Below, piece after piece: positions 1-8,463 of a DNA stretch of 64,000 nt (position 1 is the first letter of the stretch; every line of letters begins with the position of its first letter). The DNA is from Pseudomonadales bacterium (GTDB lineage Bacteria; Pseudomonadota; Gammaproteobacteria; Pseudomonadales; Azotimanducaceae). Location: assembly GCA_007131295.1 (NCBI GenBank), contig SLQW01000040.1:1-64000 (forward strand). The letters run 5' to 3'. A program made the position numbers and the translations under genes. The notes beneath the pieces were generated by a model, which was given only the letters and a program-made list of their open reading frames with translations, did not search any database and was not told where the DNA came from.

Positions 1-30
1 GGGTCGGGCAAGAGTTGCCTGTTCTGCCAT
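1..30 (-). CDS. atpH: ATP synthase F1 delta subunit, N-terminal 10 codons (partial)
   Basis: Only the first ten codons are present; the gene continues off the left edge. The peptide MAEQATLARP matches the usual start of the gammaproteobacterial F1 delta subunit, the stalk protein joining F1 to the b subunits. It begins 18 bases after the atpF stop on the same strand, the expected order atpI-B-E-F-H-A-G-D-C. Too short to judge anything else. Confidence 0.75.
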   Translation of the reverse strand, partial: MAEQATLARP

Positions 31-48
31 GCCAGATTCCTCGTCGCT

Positions 49-519
49 CTAAAGATCGGCGGCAAGCCGCTCGAGCATCTCGGCGTGTGCGGCAGCGTCG
101 ACGTCGCGCTCGAGGATGCGCCCTGCACCCAGCATCGCCAGCGTCGCCACTTCCTTGCGCAGGGACTCTTTAGCCCGCTGCACTTCCTGCTGCACATCGG
201 TGGTGGCGGCCGCCTTCAGGCGCTCTCCCTCTGCGCGGGCGTCGCGTTTGGCCTCCTCGATCATCTGCGCCGAGCGCTTGCGCGCTTGCTCCATGATCTC
301 CGCCGCTTCTGCCCGCGCCTTCCGGATCTCATCTGTAGCCCGCTTCTGGGCCAGGTTGAGATCCGTTTTCGCACGCTCGGCCGTCTCGAGCCCCTCCGCA
401 ATCTGCTCCTGCCGGGCCGTCATGGCCGCAACGATCGGCGGCCACACCAGGCGCATGCAGAACCAGACGAAGAAGAAAAACGCGAGCATCTGGCCGAACA
501 GCGTCAGATTGATGTTCAT
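49..519 (-). CDS. atpF: F0F1 ATP synthase subunit b
   Basis: Peripheral-stalk subunit b of the proton-driven ATP synthase; it anchors F1 (through delta) to the membrane. 156 residues, the length usual in enterobacteria and pseudomonads. Residues about 5-27 form one hydrophobic membrane helix (FGQMLAFFFFVWFCMRLVWP), followed by a long charged, Ala/Glu/Lys/Arg-rich stretch expected to form the dimeric right-handed coiled coil. Lies between atpE and atpH in the canonical operon order, all on the minus strand. The start is the ATG giving MNINLTLFGQ, typical of the family. Confidence 0.97.
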   Translation of the reverse strand: MNINLTLFGQMLAFFFFVWFCMRLVWPPIVAAMTARQEQIAEGLETAERAKTDLNLAQKRATDEIRKARAEAAEIMEQARKRSAQMIEEAKRDARAEGERLKAAATTDVQQEVQRAKESLRKEVATLAMLGAGRILERDVDAAAHAEMLERLAADL

Positions 520-583
520 GCGTCAAGCCTCTCGTCCGTCTCGACTTTACGTTCAGTGGTCACCGGGGTGACCCGTGCCGACG

Positions 584-805
584 TCAGATCACGACGAACA
601 GGATGTACAGCGAGATACCCACACCGATCATCGGGATGGCGTCGAGCAGGCCGAGAATGATGAACAGCTGGGTACGCAGCGTGGGCAGCTGCTCCGGCTG
701 GCGCGCGACGCTCTCGATGAACTTGCTGCCCAGGATGCTCACACTGAAGGCACCGGAGACAGCCGCGATACCGAGGAGAAAAACGACTGCAAAAATGGGG
801 TCCAT
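584..805 (-). CDS. atpE: F0F1 ATP synthase subunit c
   Basis: Proteolipid c, the rotor ring subunit. 73 residues forming a two-helix hairpin with the polar loop SVARQPEQLPTLR at about 32-44. The proton-binding carboxylate is Asp55 in GLLDAIPMIGVG. The Glu and adjacent Ser/Thr pattern of sodium-coupled rings is absent, so proton coupling is inferred. Helix 1 is unusual: the glycine ladder seen in many c subunits is partly replaced by serine and phenylalanine (residues about 17-27, SGAFSVSILGS). A GGGAG Shine-Dalgarno precedes the ATG. Located between atpB and atpF. Confidence 0.97.
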   Translation of the reverse strand: MDPIFAVVFLLGIAAVSGAFSVSILGSKFIESVARQPEQLPTLRTQLFIILGLLDAIPMIGVGISLYILFVVI

Positions 806-855
806 GGATACTCCCGCTCAAAAGCTCTGCTGTGGATGAATCGCTCGGTTCGTGG

Positions 856-1743
<888 letters not shown>

Positions 1744-2139
1744 TCAGACCTCTCGTCCATCCCTCGTTCCGAACACGAGGGCCGCGTGATGTGTCGCCAG
1801 GGCGACAATGAAACCGGCGAAAAAAGCCGGAGCGTTCAGGTCGTTCAGACGCAGCAACATGAATGCCAGCAGCCCGATCGTCAGGGCCAGTTTCTCGAAC
1901 GCGCCGAAGAGCATCCGAAGGGCATCCCGATCAGGATCCTGCCCCGCCCGCCGTCGCACCCTCCACGCCATCCAGGCATTAGGAACGAGAGCGCAAATAC
2001 CCCCGGCGAGATAAGACTGATGCGGACCGGCCAACACAAGGAGCCCGAGCGTGACGAGCACCAGTACTGCGGCCTGCAAGCCGACCAATCGGTATTCCAG
2101 AGGCAGAGGCCCTGTGGCCCTGCGCGGCGCTTCGCTCAT
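1744..2139 (-). CDS. atpI: ATP synthase accessory protein I
   Basis: Small membrane protein encoded first in atp operons; known in other bacteria to help c-ring assembly and/or magnesium uptake. From the chosen start it has 131 residues and four hydrophobic segments, with the family-like motif LAGGICALVPNAWMAWR. The ATG giving MSEAPRRATG at 2139 is preserved by a GGGAG Shine-Dalgarno about 7 bases upstream; an in-frame GTG at 2175 would add 12 residues but has a poorer site. A TATAAT promoter lies about 60 bases upstream, making this the first gene of the operon. Confidence 0.88.
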   Translation of the reverse strand: MSEAPRRATGPLPLEYRLVGLQAAVLVLVTLGLLVLAGPHQSYLAGGICALVPNAWMAWRVRRRAGQDPDRDALRMLFGAFEKLALTIGLLAFMLLRLNDLNAPAFFAGFIVALATHHAALVFGTRDGREV

Positions 2140-2196
2140 GCTCGCGCTCCCGCTGGGTTCCAGATGCGAAGCCACCGCCCCGTCAAAAGCGCGCGG

Positions 2197-2225
2197 ATTA
2201 TAGGCAAGCCATTCCCGAGCCGCAA
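2197..2225 (-). promoter_or_regulatory. Probable sigma-70 promoter of the atp operon
   Basis: Reading the minus strand, a TTGCGG -35 element (2220-2225) is followed after 17 bases by a perfect TATAAT -10 element (2197-2202), about 55 bases upstream of the atpI start. The only good promoter-like pair in the parB-atpI gap. Transcription start is inferred near 2190. Confidence 0.65.
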
Positions 2226-2297
2226 GGAAACGCGAGTTTCATTCGTCAATCGTGGCCCGGCCATTCATAACCCGACCTGGCGAGGACCGACAGGCAA

Positions 2298-3209
2298 TCA
2301 CTTGATGTGCGCGAGAATACCGTCGAGTTCGTCAAGGCTCGAGTAACGGATCACCAGCTGACCGCTGCCCCGAGCGCTGTGGCGAATCGAGACGGGCGCC
2401 CCCACCTGATCCGACAAGCGTCTTTCCAGCGCTGCCGTATCCGGGTCGGGCTCAGCGCGATCCTTCCCCGCTTTACTGGCGCGGCCACCATCCGCAGCCT
2501 TGCGCGCCAGCGCCTCCGTCTGCCTCACCGAGAGACCCTTGTCCACCACTTCTCGAGCAATCGCAAGCTGGACTGCGGGCTCCAGGGTCAGCAGCGCTCG
2601 GGCATGGCCCATTTCGATGTCGCCCCGGTCGAGCATTTCGCGCACTTCCCCGCCGAGCTTCAACAGGCGCAGCATATTGGTGACGGTGGTCCGCGACTTG
2701 CCGATGGACTCCGCGAGCGCCTGCTGGGTAAGGCCGAACTCGTCGACGAGACGCTGCAACGCGACGGCCTCCTCTATCGGCGTGAGCTCCTCGCGCTGGA
2801 TGTTCTCGATGAGCCCGAGGGCCATGGCGGCTTCGTCGGAGAGGTCGCGGACGATGACCGGAATACGCTCGAGCCCGGCAAGTTGGGCAGCACGCCAGCG
2901 GCGCTCACCGGCTATGATTTCGTAACCTTCGCTGCCCTGAAGCGGGCGCGCGACGATGGGCTGCATTACGCCCTGGGCACGTATGGAAGCAGCAAGCTCC
3001 TCGAGGCGCTCCGGATCCATCTCGCGCCGTGGCTGATAACGTCCCCGTCGCAGCTGCTCCAGCGGCAGCCGTTCGAGCCGCTCTCCGGAGGCCTCACGGG
3101 CGGCGTCGGCAGCATCGGGGGTGATCGCCGCCGGTGTTTCCGTTTCCGGCCGGCTGCCACCGAGCAGGGCATCGAGCCCACGTCCCAATCCTCGCTTACG
3201 CACCACCAT
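2298..3209 (-). CDS. parB: Chromosome partitioning protein ParB
   Basis: CTP-dependent clamp that loads on parS sites near oriC and spreads to form the partition complex moved by ParA. 303 residues from the ATG at 3209 (MVVRKRGLGRGLDALLG), which follows a GGGGA Shine-Dalgarno; an upstream in-frame ATG at 3245 would overlap parA and looks spurious. Visible parts: the N-terminal nuclease-like CTPase domain with GERRWRA and ENIQRE motifs, a helix-turn-helix around LTQQALAESIGKSRTTVTN, and a C-terminal dimerisation region. Two candidate parS targets lie in recF (19777 and 20413). Confidence 0.96.
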   Translation of the reverse strand: MVVRKRGLGRGLDALLGGSRPETETPAAITPDAADAAREASGERLERLPLEQLRRGRYQPRREMDPERLEELAASIRAQGVMQPIVARPLQGSEGYEIIAGERRWRAAQLAGLERIPVIVRDLSDEAAMALGLIENIQREELTPIEEAVALQRLVDEFGLTQQALAESIGKSRTTVTNMLRLLKLGGEVREMLDRGDIEMGHARALLTLEPAVQLAIAREVVDKGLSVRQTEALARKAADGGRASKAGKDRAEPDPDTAALERRLSDQVGAPVSIRHSARGSGQLVIRYSSLDELDGILAHIK

Positions 3210-3235
3210 GCTTTCGTCCCCGTCTGCAGTCCCGT

Positions 3236-4006
3236 TCACGCACAATGGCGCCGGATCAGTTCGCCTGCGAGCGCCTGATAGGCGACGGCACCCCGGGAGA
3301 AGCGATCGTAAATGAGCACCGGTACGCCATGGCTGGGCGCCTCGGCAAGCCGGACATTGCGCGGTATCACGGTCCGATAGACCCGGTCACCGAAATGCTG
3401 CAAGAGCTGCCTCGATACGTCCCGAGTCAGGCTGTTGCGCGGATCGTACATGGTCCGCAGAAGACCCTCGATCTCGAGACCGGCATTGGTCCGCTCCCGC
3501 ACCGCCTCGATGGTGTCGAGCAGGGCGCTCAAGCCTTCGAGCGCATAGTACTCGCACTGCATGGGAATGATGACCCCGTGAGCGGCGGTCAGGGCGTTGA
3601 CCGTGAGGATCGACAGACTCGGTGGGCAATCGATGATGACCCATTCGTAGACCTCCAGTAGCGGCGCGAGCACATCGCGCAGCCGGTGCTCGCGGCCTTC
3701 CAGCGCCAGGAGCTCCACCTCGGCAGCGGTCAGATCCGCATTGGCGGGGAGGACGTCGAAGCCAGGTTCGGGGCAGCGCTGCCTGACTTCGGAAAAGCTA
3801 ACTGCGGGGTCGACCAGCAGATCGCAGACCGTCGCCCGCAGCGCACGCTTGTCGATGCCACACCCCATTGTTGCGTTGCCCTGTGGATCGAGGTCCACGA
3901 GCAAGACCCGTCGCCCCTGAGCAGCCAGTGATGCTGCCAGGTTGACGCTACTGGTGGTCTTGCCCACGCCACCTTTCTGGTTGGTGATGGCCAGGATCCG
4001 GCCCAT
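3236..4006 (-). CDS. parA: Chromosome partitioning ATPase ParA (Soj)
   Basis: Deviant-Walker ATPase that drives segregation of ParB-parS complexes over the nucleoid. 256 residues; KGGVGKTT at residues 11-18 is the deviant Walker A motif with the signature lysine, and VLLVDLDPQGNAT is the following switch region. No N-terminal helix-turn-helix is present, so it is of the chromosomal (Soj) rather than the P1-plasmid type. Overlaps the rsmG stop by one base (4006) and is followed by parB: the rsmG-parA-parB arrangement conserved near many origins. Confidence 0.97.
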   Translation of the reverse strand: MGRILAITNQKGGVGKTTSSVNLAASLAAQGRRVLLVDLDPQGNATMGCGIDKRALRATVCDLLVDPAVSFSEVRQRCPEPGFDVLPANADLTAAEVELLALEGREHRLRDVLAPLLEVYEWVIIDCPPSLSILTVNALTAAHGVIIPMQCEYYALEGLSALLDTIEAVRERTNAGLEIEGLLRTMYDPRNSLTRDVSRQLLQHFGDRVYRTVIPRNVRLAEAPSHGVPVLIYDRFSRGAVAYQALAGELIRRHCA

Positions 4007-4638
4007 CAGGCCACCTCCTCTGCTTCGATGCTCAAGACCACGTGCTCGTGGTCCCGCCCGGGCAGCCGGTAGCGCCCCAGTTCGACAACGCGGACGCCTG
4101 CAACGAGCGCCCCGACCTCCTCGCGCCAGCCCGGACCCTTCATCGCCAGCAGCGGCACGCCCCGATTCAGCAGCGGTGCACAGAGCTCAACCAACCGAGC
4201 CAGCGGCGCCACTGCCCGGGCCAGGACGCCGGCAAGCGCCGTCGGTGGCTGCCAGCTCTCGCACCTCTCGGTCACTACCTGCACCGCTTCCAGACCGAGT
4301 TTCAGCGCAGCCTGGCGCAGAAAGGCGGCGCGCCGCTCCAGAGGTTCTAGCAGATACATGGGCCGCTCGGGTTCCAGGCTCGCCACCACCAGCCCCGGAA
4401 GGCCTGCGCCACTGCCGACGTCCGCCAGGGCACCAGCCGGCAGCAGCGGCACGATAGCAGCACAGTCCACAAGATGACGTTCGATGAGCTCAACCGGGTC
4501 CTGCGTACCAGTGAGGTTCATCTTCCGCGACCACTGGGCATGCAGCGCCAACCACGCTTCGAGCCGTCCGAGCGCTGTCTCCGTTGCCGCGACGCCCACC
4601 GTCGCGAGACCCTCCTCGAGGCGCTGCCGCGGCGTCAC
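4006..4638 (-). CDS. rsmG: 16S rRNA (guanine527-N7)-methyltransferase RsmG
   Basis: SAM-dependent methyltransferase that makes m7G527 in 16S rRNA; loss gives low-level streptomycin resistance in other bacteria. 210 residues, normal length. The SAM-binding loop is [13 protein letters not shown] (about residues 69-81), preceded by the RNA-facing segment [19 protein letters not shown]. The ATG overlaps the mnmG stop by four bases, and the stop overlaps the parA start, indicating one translationally coupled mnmG-rsmG-parA unit. Confidence 0.96.
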   Translation of the reverse strand: MTPRQRLEEGLATVGVAATETALGRLEAWLALHAQWSRKMNLTGTQDPVELIERHLVDCAAIVPLLPAGALADVGSGAGLPGLVVASLEPERPMYLLEPLERRAAFLRQAALKLGLEAVQVVTERCESWQPPTALAGVLARAVAPLARLVELCAPLLNRGVPLLAMKGPGWREEVGALVAGVRVVELGRYRLPGRDHEHVVLSIEAEEVA

Positions 4639-6518
4639 GCGCTGCGCGCCAGCGCGCCCCGTTTCTTGAGATGGATCAGGAGCTGTGAAATCGCGGCCGG
4701 CGTCACACCTGGAATGCGGCCGGCGCGCGCCAGATTCTCAGGCCGCGCCGCAGCGAGCTTCTGCCGGACTTCGGTGGACAGGCCATCGACGCTTGCATAG
4801 TCGAGGTCGGCCGGGAGCGGCGTATCCTCATGCCTGCGCAGCCGCTCCACCTCAGTCTGCTGGCGGCTGATGTATCCGAGGTACTTGACCTGAACCTCCA
4901 CCTGCTCGATCACGTCAGAACTCATGGGCGGAAGCGCTATCAGCTCCGCAAGTCCGGCCAGCGTAACCGCAGGACGGCGCAGGAGGCTCTCCAAGGTCTG
5001 GTCGCGCTCGAGCGTCTCGCCGAAACGGTCCGCGATCTGCGCCGCTGCCTCACTTCCGGGCGCGACACGCGTGCCCTTGAGCGCTTCCAGTGCTGTCGTT
5101 ACCGCCTCTCGACGGGCGGCATGAGCCTGCCAGCGGACATCGTCCACGAGGCCCAGTTCGCGACCTGCAGGCGTCAGGCGAAGGTCAGCGTTGTCCTGCC
5201 GCAGAAGCAGCCGGAACTCGGCCCGGCTGGTGAACATGCGATAGGGCTCGCTGGTGCCGAGCCGGATCAGATCGTCGATGAGCACGCCGATATAGGCCTC
5301 ATCACGCCGTGGCGTCCAGCCGGGCAGGCCCGCCACCCGCCGGGCAGCATTGAGACCAGCGACGAGCCCCTGGACGGCAGCTTCCTCGTAGCCCGTGGTG
5401 CCGTTGATCTGTCCGGCGAAGAACAGTCCCTCGATCACCCGCGTCTCCAAGGTCGGGGACAGATCCCGAGGATCGAAGAAATCGTATTCGATGGCGTAAC
5501 CAGGGCGGGTGATGTGAGCGCGCTCGAAACCTCGTATGGAGCGCACCAGCGCGAGCTGGACATCGAAGGGCAAGCTGGTGGAGATACCGTTCGGATACAG
5601 CTCGTGGGTATCGAGACCCTCGGGTTCGACGAAGATCTGGTGCGAATCCTTGTCAGCGAAGCGCACCACCTTGTCTTCTACAGAGGGGCAATAGCGTGGA
5701 CCGACCCCCTCGATCACCCCGGAGTACATGGGCGAGCGGTCCAGCCCGGCACGAATGATCGCGTGAGTCGTGGCATTTGTCCGGGTGATCCAGCAGGGCA
5801 CCTGGCGCGGGTGCTCGGCCACGGATCCGAGGTAGGACATCACCGGTTCCGGGGTGTCGCCGGGCTGCGGCTCCATGGCGTCGAAGTCGACGCTGCGGCC
5901 GTCTATCCGCGGCGGAGTGCCGGTCTTGAGCCGGCCGACCCGGAACGGCAACGCCCGCAAGCGCTCGGCCAGCGCATTGGACGGAGCATCGCCCGCGCGG
6001 CCGCCCGAGTGTTGTTCGAGACCGATATGGATACGACCACCGAGAAAGGTACCCGTCGTCAATACCACGGCGCGCGCCGCAAAGGTCAGGCCCATCTGGG
6101 TGACCACCCCGGTGACGCGATCACCTTCGACGCGCAGATCCGTGACCGACTGCTGGAAAACATCGAGGCCTGTCTGGCCCTCGACCATGGCCCGGATTGC
6201 ATTGCGATACAGCACCCGATCCGCCTGGGCCCGGGTGGCACGCACCGCCGGACCCTTGCGCGCGTTGAGGACGCGAAACTGAATCCCAGCTCGGTCAGTG
6301 GCCCGCGCCATGGCGCCACCAAGCGCATCGATTTCCTTGACCAGATGGGTCTTACCGATACCGCCGATGGCGGGATTGCAGGACATCTGGCCGATGGTTT
6401 CGACACTTTGGGTCAGCAGCAGGGTCCGGGCACCGGTGCGTGCGGCTGCCAGGGCCGCTTCCGTACCGGCGTGGCCACCGCCGATGACGATGACGTCATA
6501 GCTGTCGGGATGTTCCAT
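4635..6518 (-). CDS. mnmG: tRNA uridine-34 5-carboxymethylaminomethyl enzyme MnmG (GidA)
   Basis: FAD-dependent partner of MnmE in forming cmnm5U/mnm5U at wobble position 34 of several tRNAs. 627 residues, typical. The FAD-binding Rossmann motif [14 protein letters not shown] lies at about residues 9-22, the conserved cysteine segment [16 protein letters not shown] follows, and the C-terminal GidA-associated domain that contacts MnmE and tRNA is intact. In most relatives mnmE is immediately upstream; here the two genes are 5.7 kb apart, separated by five unrelated genes. Confidence 0.97.
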   Translation of the reverse strand: MEHPDSYDVIVIGGGHAGTEAALAAARTGARTLLLTQSVETIGQMSCNPAIGGIGKTHLVKEIDALGGAMARATDRAGIQFRVLNARKGPAVRATRAQADRVLYRNAIRAMVEGQTGLDVFQQSVTDLRVEGDRVTGVVTQMGLTFAARAVVLTTGTFLGGRIHIGLEQHSGGRAGDAPSNALAERLRALPFRVGRLKTGTPPRIDGRSVDFDAMEPQPGDTPEPVMSYLGSVAEHPRQVPCWITRTNATTHAIIRAGLDRSPMYSGVIEGVGPRYCPSVEDKVVRFADKDSHQIFVEPEGLDTHELYPNGISTSLPFDVQLALVRSIRGFERAHITRPGYAIEYDFFDPRDLSPTLETRVIEGLFFAGQINGTTGYEEAAVQGLVAGLNAARRVAGLPGWTPRRDEAYIGVLIDDLIRLGTSEPYRMFTSRAEFRLLLRQDNADLRLTPAGRELGLVDDVRWQAHAARREAVTTALEALKGTRVAPGSEAAAQIADRFGETLERDQTLESLLRRPAVTLAGLAELIALPPMSSDVIEQVEVQVKYLGYISRQQTEVERLRRHEDTPLPADLDYASVDGLSTEVRQKLAAARPENLARAGRIPGVTPAAISQLLIHLKKRGALARSA

Positions 6519-6567
6519 GTCCGAGACTGTGCAGGTGGCTGAGCGAACCGCGCATCATACAGGCCGA

Positions 6568-7587
6568 TCAAGGCTCGATGCGATAGACCCGCTCCGCAGT
6601 ACACCTGAACAGCGCTGCCTTCTCCGCGGTACTGAAGCCGGCCGCAAGGCGCTTGAAGCTGTTCCAGAGTACGGGATAGGAGACGCTGGCCTTGTCGACC
6701 GGGAAGTTGCTTTCGAACATGCAGCGTTCGGGCCCAAAGCAGTCGATGGCATGGTCGTACCAGTCTCGCGTTGCCGCCGCCAGCGTGACCGAATCAGGCG
6801 GAGCAGGCTGCTTGTGGAACCCGAAGCCGTTGATGGGCATGACCAAACCTCCGAGCTTGGCCACCACGTTGGGACAACGGGCAAGTTCCCGGAGATCGCT
6901 GCGCCAGCGCTCGAAGATTGCTTCGCGCTGGCCCTCATAGGGTCCAATTCCGAGCGGCCCGCTGAAGTGATTGAGAATGATGGTCGTTTCCGGAAACGCG
7001 CGCGCCAGATCGGTGATCTGGGGCAGCTGGTGGTGGTATTGCCAGGCCTCGAATGAGAGTCCTAGCGGCGCGAGGCGCGCAAAGCCTTCTCGGAACTCGT
7101 CCCGGTCGTACAGCCGCTCCGGCGGCTGCGTATGCGAATTACGCACATCCGGACTCGGATCGAACCCGGCGGCGTGGCGGATACCGCGGAAGCGGCTGCT
7201 AGCCGCTTGATGTGCCTCGAGTACCTCCTGCACCCCCGCACCCAGCAGGAGATCCGCGAATCCGACGATGCCGGCGCAGGCCCGGGTAGCCCCGTAACCG
7301 CCACTTGCGCTCATCGCAGCGATGCCATTGACGAACTCGGTCTCGCCGACCGGCCGGAGTGCTTCCGGACCGTCCGCCCGATACATCGCGGCACACTCTA
7401 CGAACACGGTCGAAACGATGCGGTGACCGCTGTTCAGATCATCCAGCAGTTCGTGCAGCAGGTACCGGGAACCGTCCCGGTCCCAGAGGTGATGGTGCGG
7501 ATCGCAGATCGGCAGCTCAGGATCGAGAATCGCTTCCTGAACCTGATCGAGCCAGGCCAGATGTTCCGGATCAGTGACTGCAGCCAT
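6568..7587 (-). CDS. Amidohydrolase-2 family metal-dependent hydrolase
   Basis: 339-residue TIM-barrel hydrolase of the amidohydrolase_2 type (the group that includes L-fuconolactonase and L-rhamnono-lactonase-like enzymes and related decarboxylases). The N-terminal metal-binding motif PICDPHHHLWDRDG and the C-terminal signature RCMFESNFPVDKASVSYPVL are present. The ATG at 7587 shares a base with the stop of the upstream SDR gene (TGATG), so the two are translationally coupled; an in-frame ATG at 7680 would run far into the SDR gene and is unlikely. Substrate unknown; coupling to an SDR suggests a lactone- or ester-type metabolite, which is inference. Confidence 0.88.
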   Translation of the reverse strand: MAAVTDPEHLAWLDQVQEAILDPELPICDPHHHLWDRDGSRYLLHELLDDLNSGHRIVSTVFVECAAMYRADGPEALRPVGETEFVNGIAAMSASGGYGATRACAGIVGFADLLLGAGVQEVLEAHQAASSRFRGIRHAAGFDPSPDVRNSHTQPPERLYDRDEFREGFARLAPLGLSFEAWQYHHQLPQITDLARAFPETTIILNHFSGPLGIGPYEGQREAIFERWRSDLRELARCPNVVAKLGGLVMPINGFGFHKQPAPPDSVTLAAATRDWYDHAIDCFGPERCMFESNFPVDKASVSYPVLWNSFKRLAAGFSTAEKAALFRCTAERVYRIEP

Positions 7588-8393
7588 CAGGGTCCCTCTA
7601 CGAAGCCAGGAAAGAACAGCACTTCGTCTTCGAGCATGGCTGCGAAAATGTCCGCTGCTGCGATCTCCGGCGGCTCCCAATCGTCAGCGCGATCGCGACG
7701 GCCTTCTGCCAGCGGCCCTACCGAATTGCGGGCGATATTGGTTCGCATGCCGGCAGGAGACGCCAGAAATACCCTGATGCCGTAAGGCTCGAGCTCCTGG
7801 GCAGCGGCCTGGAAGATGCCGACCAGCGCGGCCTTGCTGGCGGCATAGTGGCCGGTCCCAGGCGGCGCGGATCGATGGGCGAGGATCGAGACTACGTTGA
7901 GAATGCTGCCGCTGCCCTGCTCCTTCATGATCGGGATCACCTGCTGAGCCAGATCGACATAGGCCCAATAATTCACCTCGAAAAGGTGCTGGGCCATGTC
8001 CACGTCCATCTGTTCAAGCGTCGCCAGATAGGAATAGCCGGCATTGTTGAACAGGTAATCCACAGTGCCGAAATGCTCGAGCGCCGTTTCGACTACCCGA
8101 CCACGCTGCGATCGATCGGCCAGATCCACTTCCAGGGCAACAGCCTCGCCGCCTTCTGCAAGCACTCGGGTAGCGAACTCCGCCGAGGGCTGCAGATTGA
8201 TGTCTGCCAGCACCAGCCTCATATCCTTCGCGGCCGCGATTTTAGCGAGCTCATAGCCGAGACCGCTGGACGAGCCCGTGATGATGGCGACCTTGCCGCG
8301 CCACGGATCATCCGCACGGCTGGCATTGGGCAGCAGCAGGAGCAGAACCAGGAGCAAGCCCACGAGCGGAAAGATCGCAGATTCGTTACGCAT
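7587..8393 (-). CDS. Short-chain dehydrogenase/reductase with N-terminal signal-like segment
   Basis: NAD(P)-dependent oxidoreductase of the classical SDR family: cofactor loop TGSSSGLG, structural NNAG, catalytic serine in VVSIL and the YAASK Tyr/Lys pair. From the ATG at 8393 (GGGAG Shine-Dalgarno 8 bases upstream) the 268-residue product begins MRNESAIFPLVGLLLVLL and reaches a signal-peptidase-like NASRADD, so the enzyme looks exported or membrane-tethered, which is odd for a cofactor-dependent SDR. An earlier in-frame ATG at 8456 is possible but adds an unlikely extension. Coupled to the amidohydrolase downstream. Substrate unknown. Confidence 0.87.
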   Translation of the reverse strand: MRNESAIFPLVGLLLVLLLLLPNASRADDPWRGKVAIITGSSSGLGYELAKIAAAKDMRLVLADINLQPSAEFATRVLAEGGEAVALEVDLADRSQRGRVVETALEHFGTVDYLFNNAGYSYLATLEQMDVDMAQHLFEVNYWAYVDLAQQVIPIMKEQGSGSILNVVSILAHRSAPPGTGHYAASKAALVGIFQAAAQELEPYGIRVFLASPAGMRTNIARNSVGPLAEGRRDRADDWEPPEIAAADIFAAMLEDEVLFFPGFVEGP

Positions 8394-8463
8394 CGCCACA
8401 CTCCCAGGATGGCTGAAAAGCATCACGGGCCGCTCAAAGCGCCTTGCCAACATCACGCGATGC

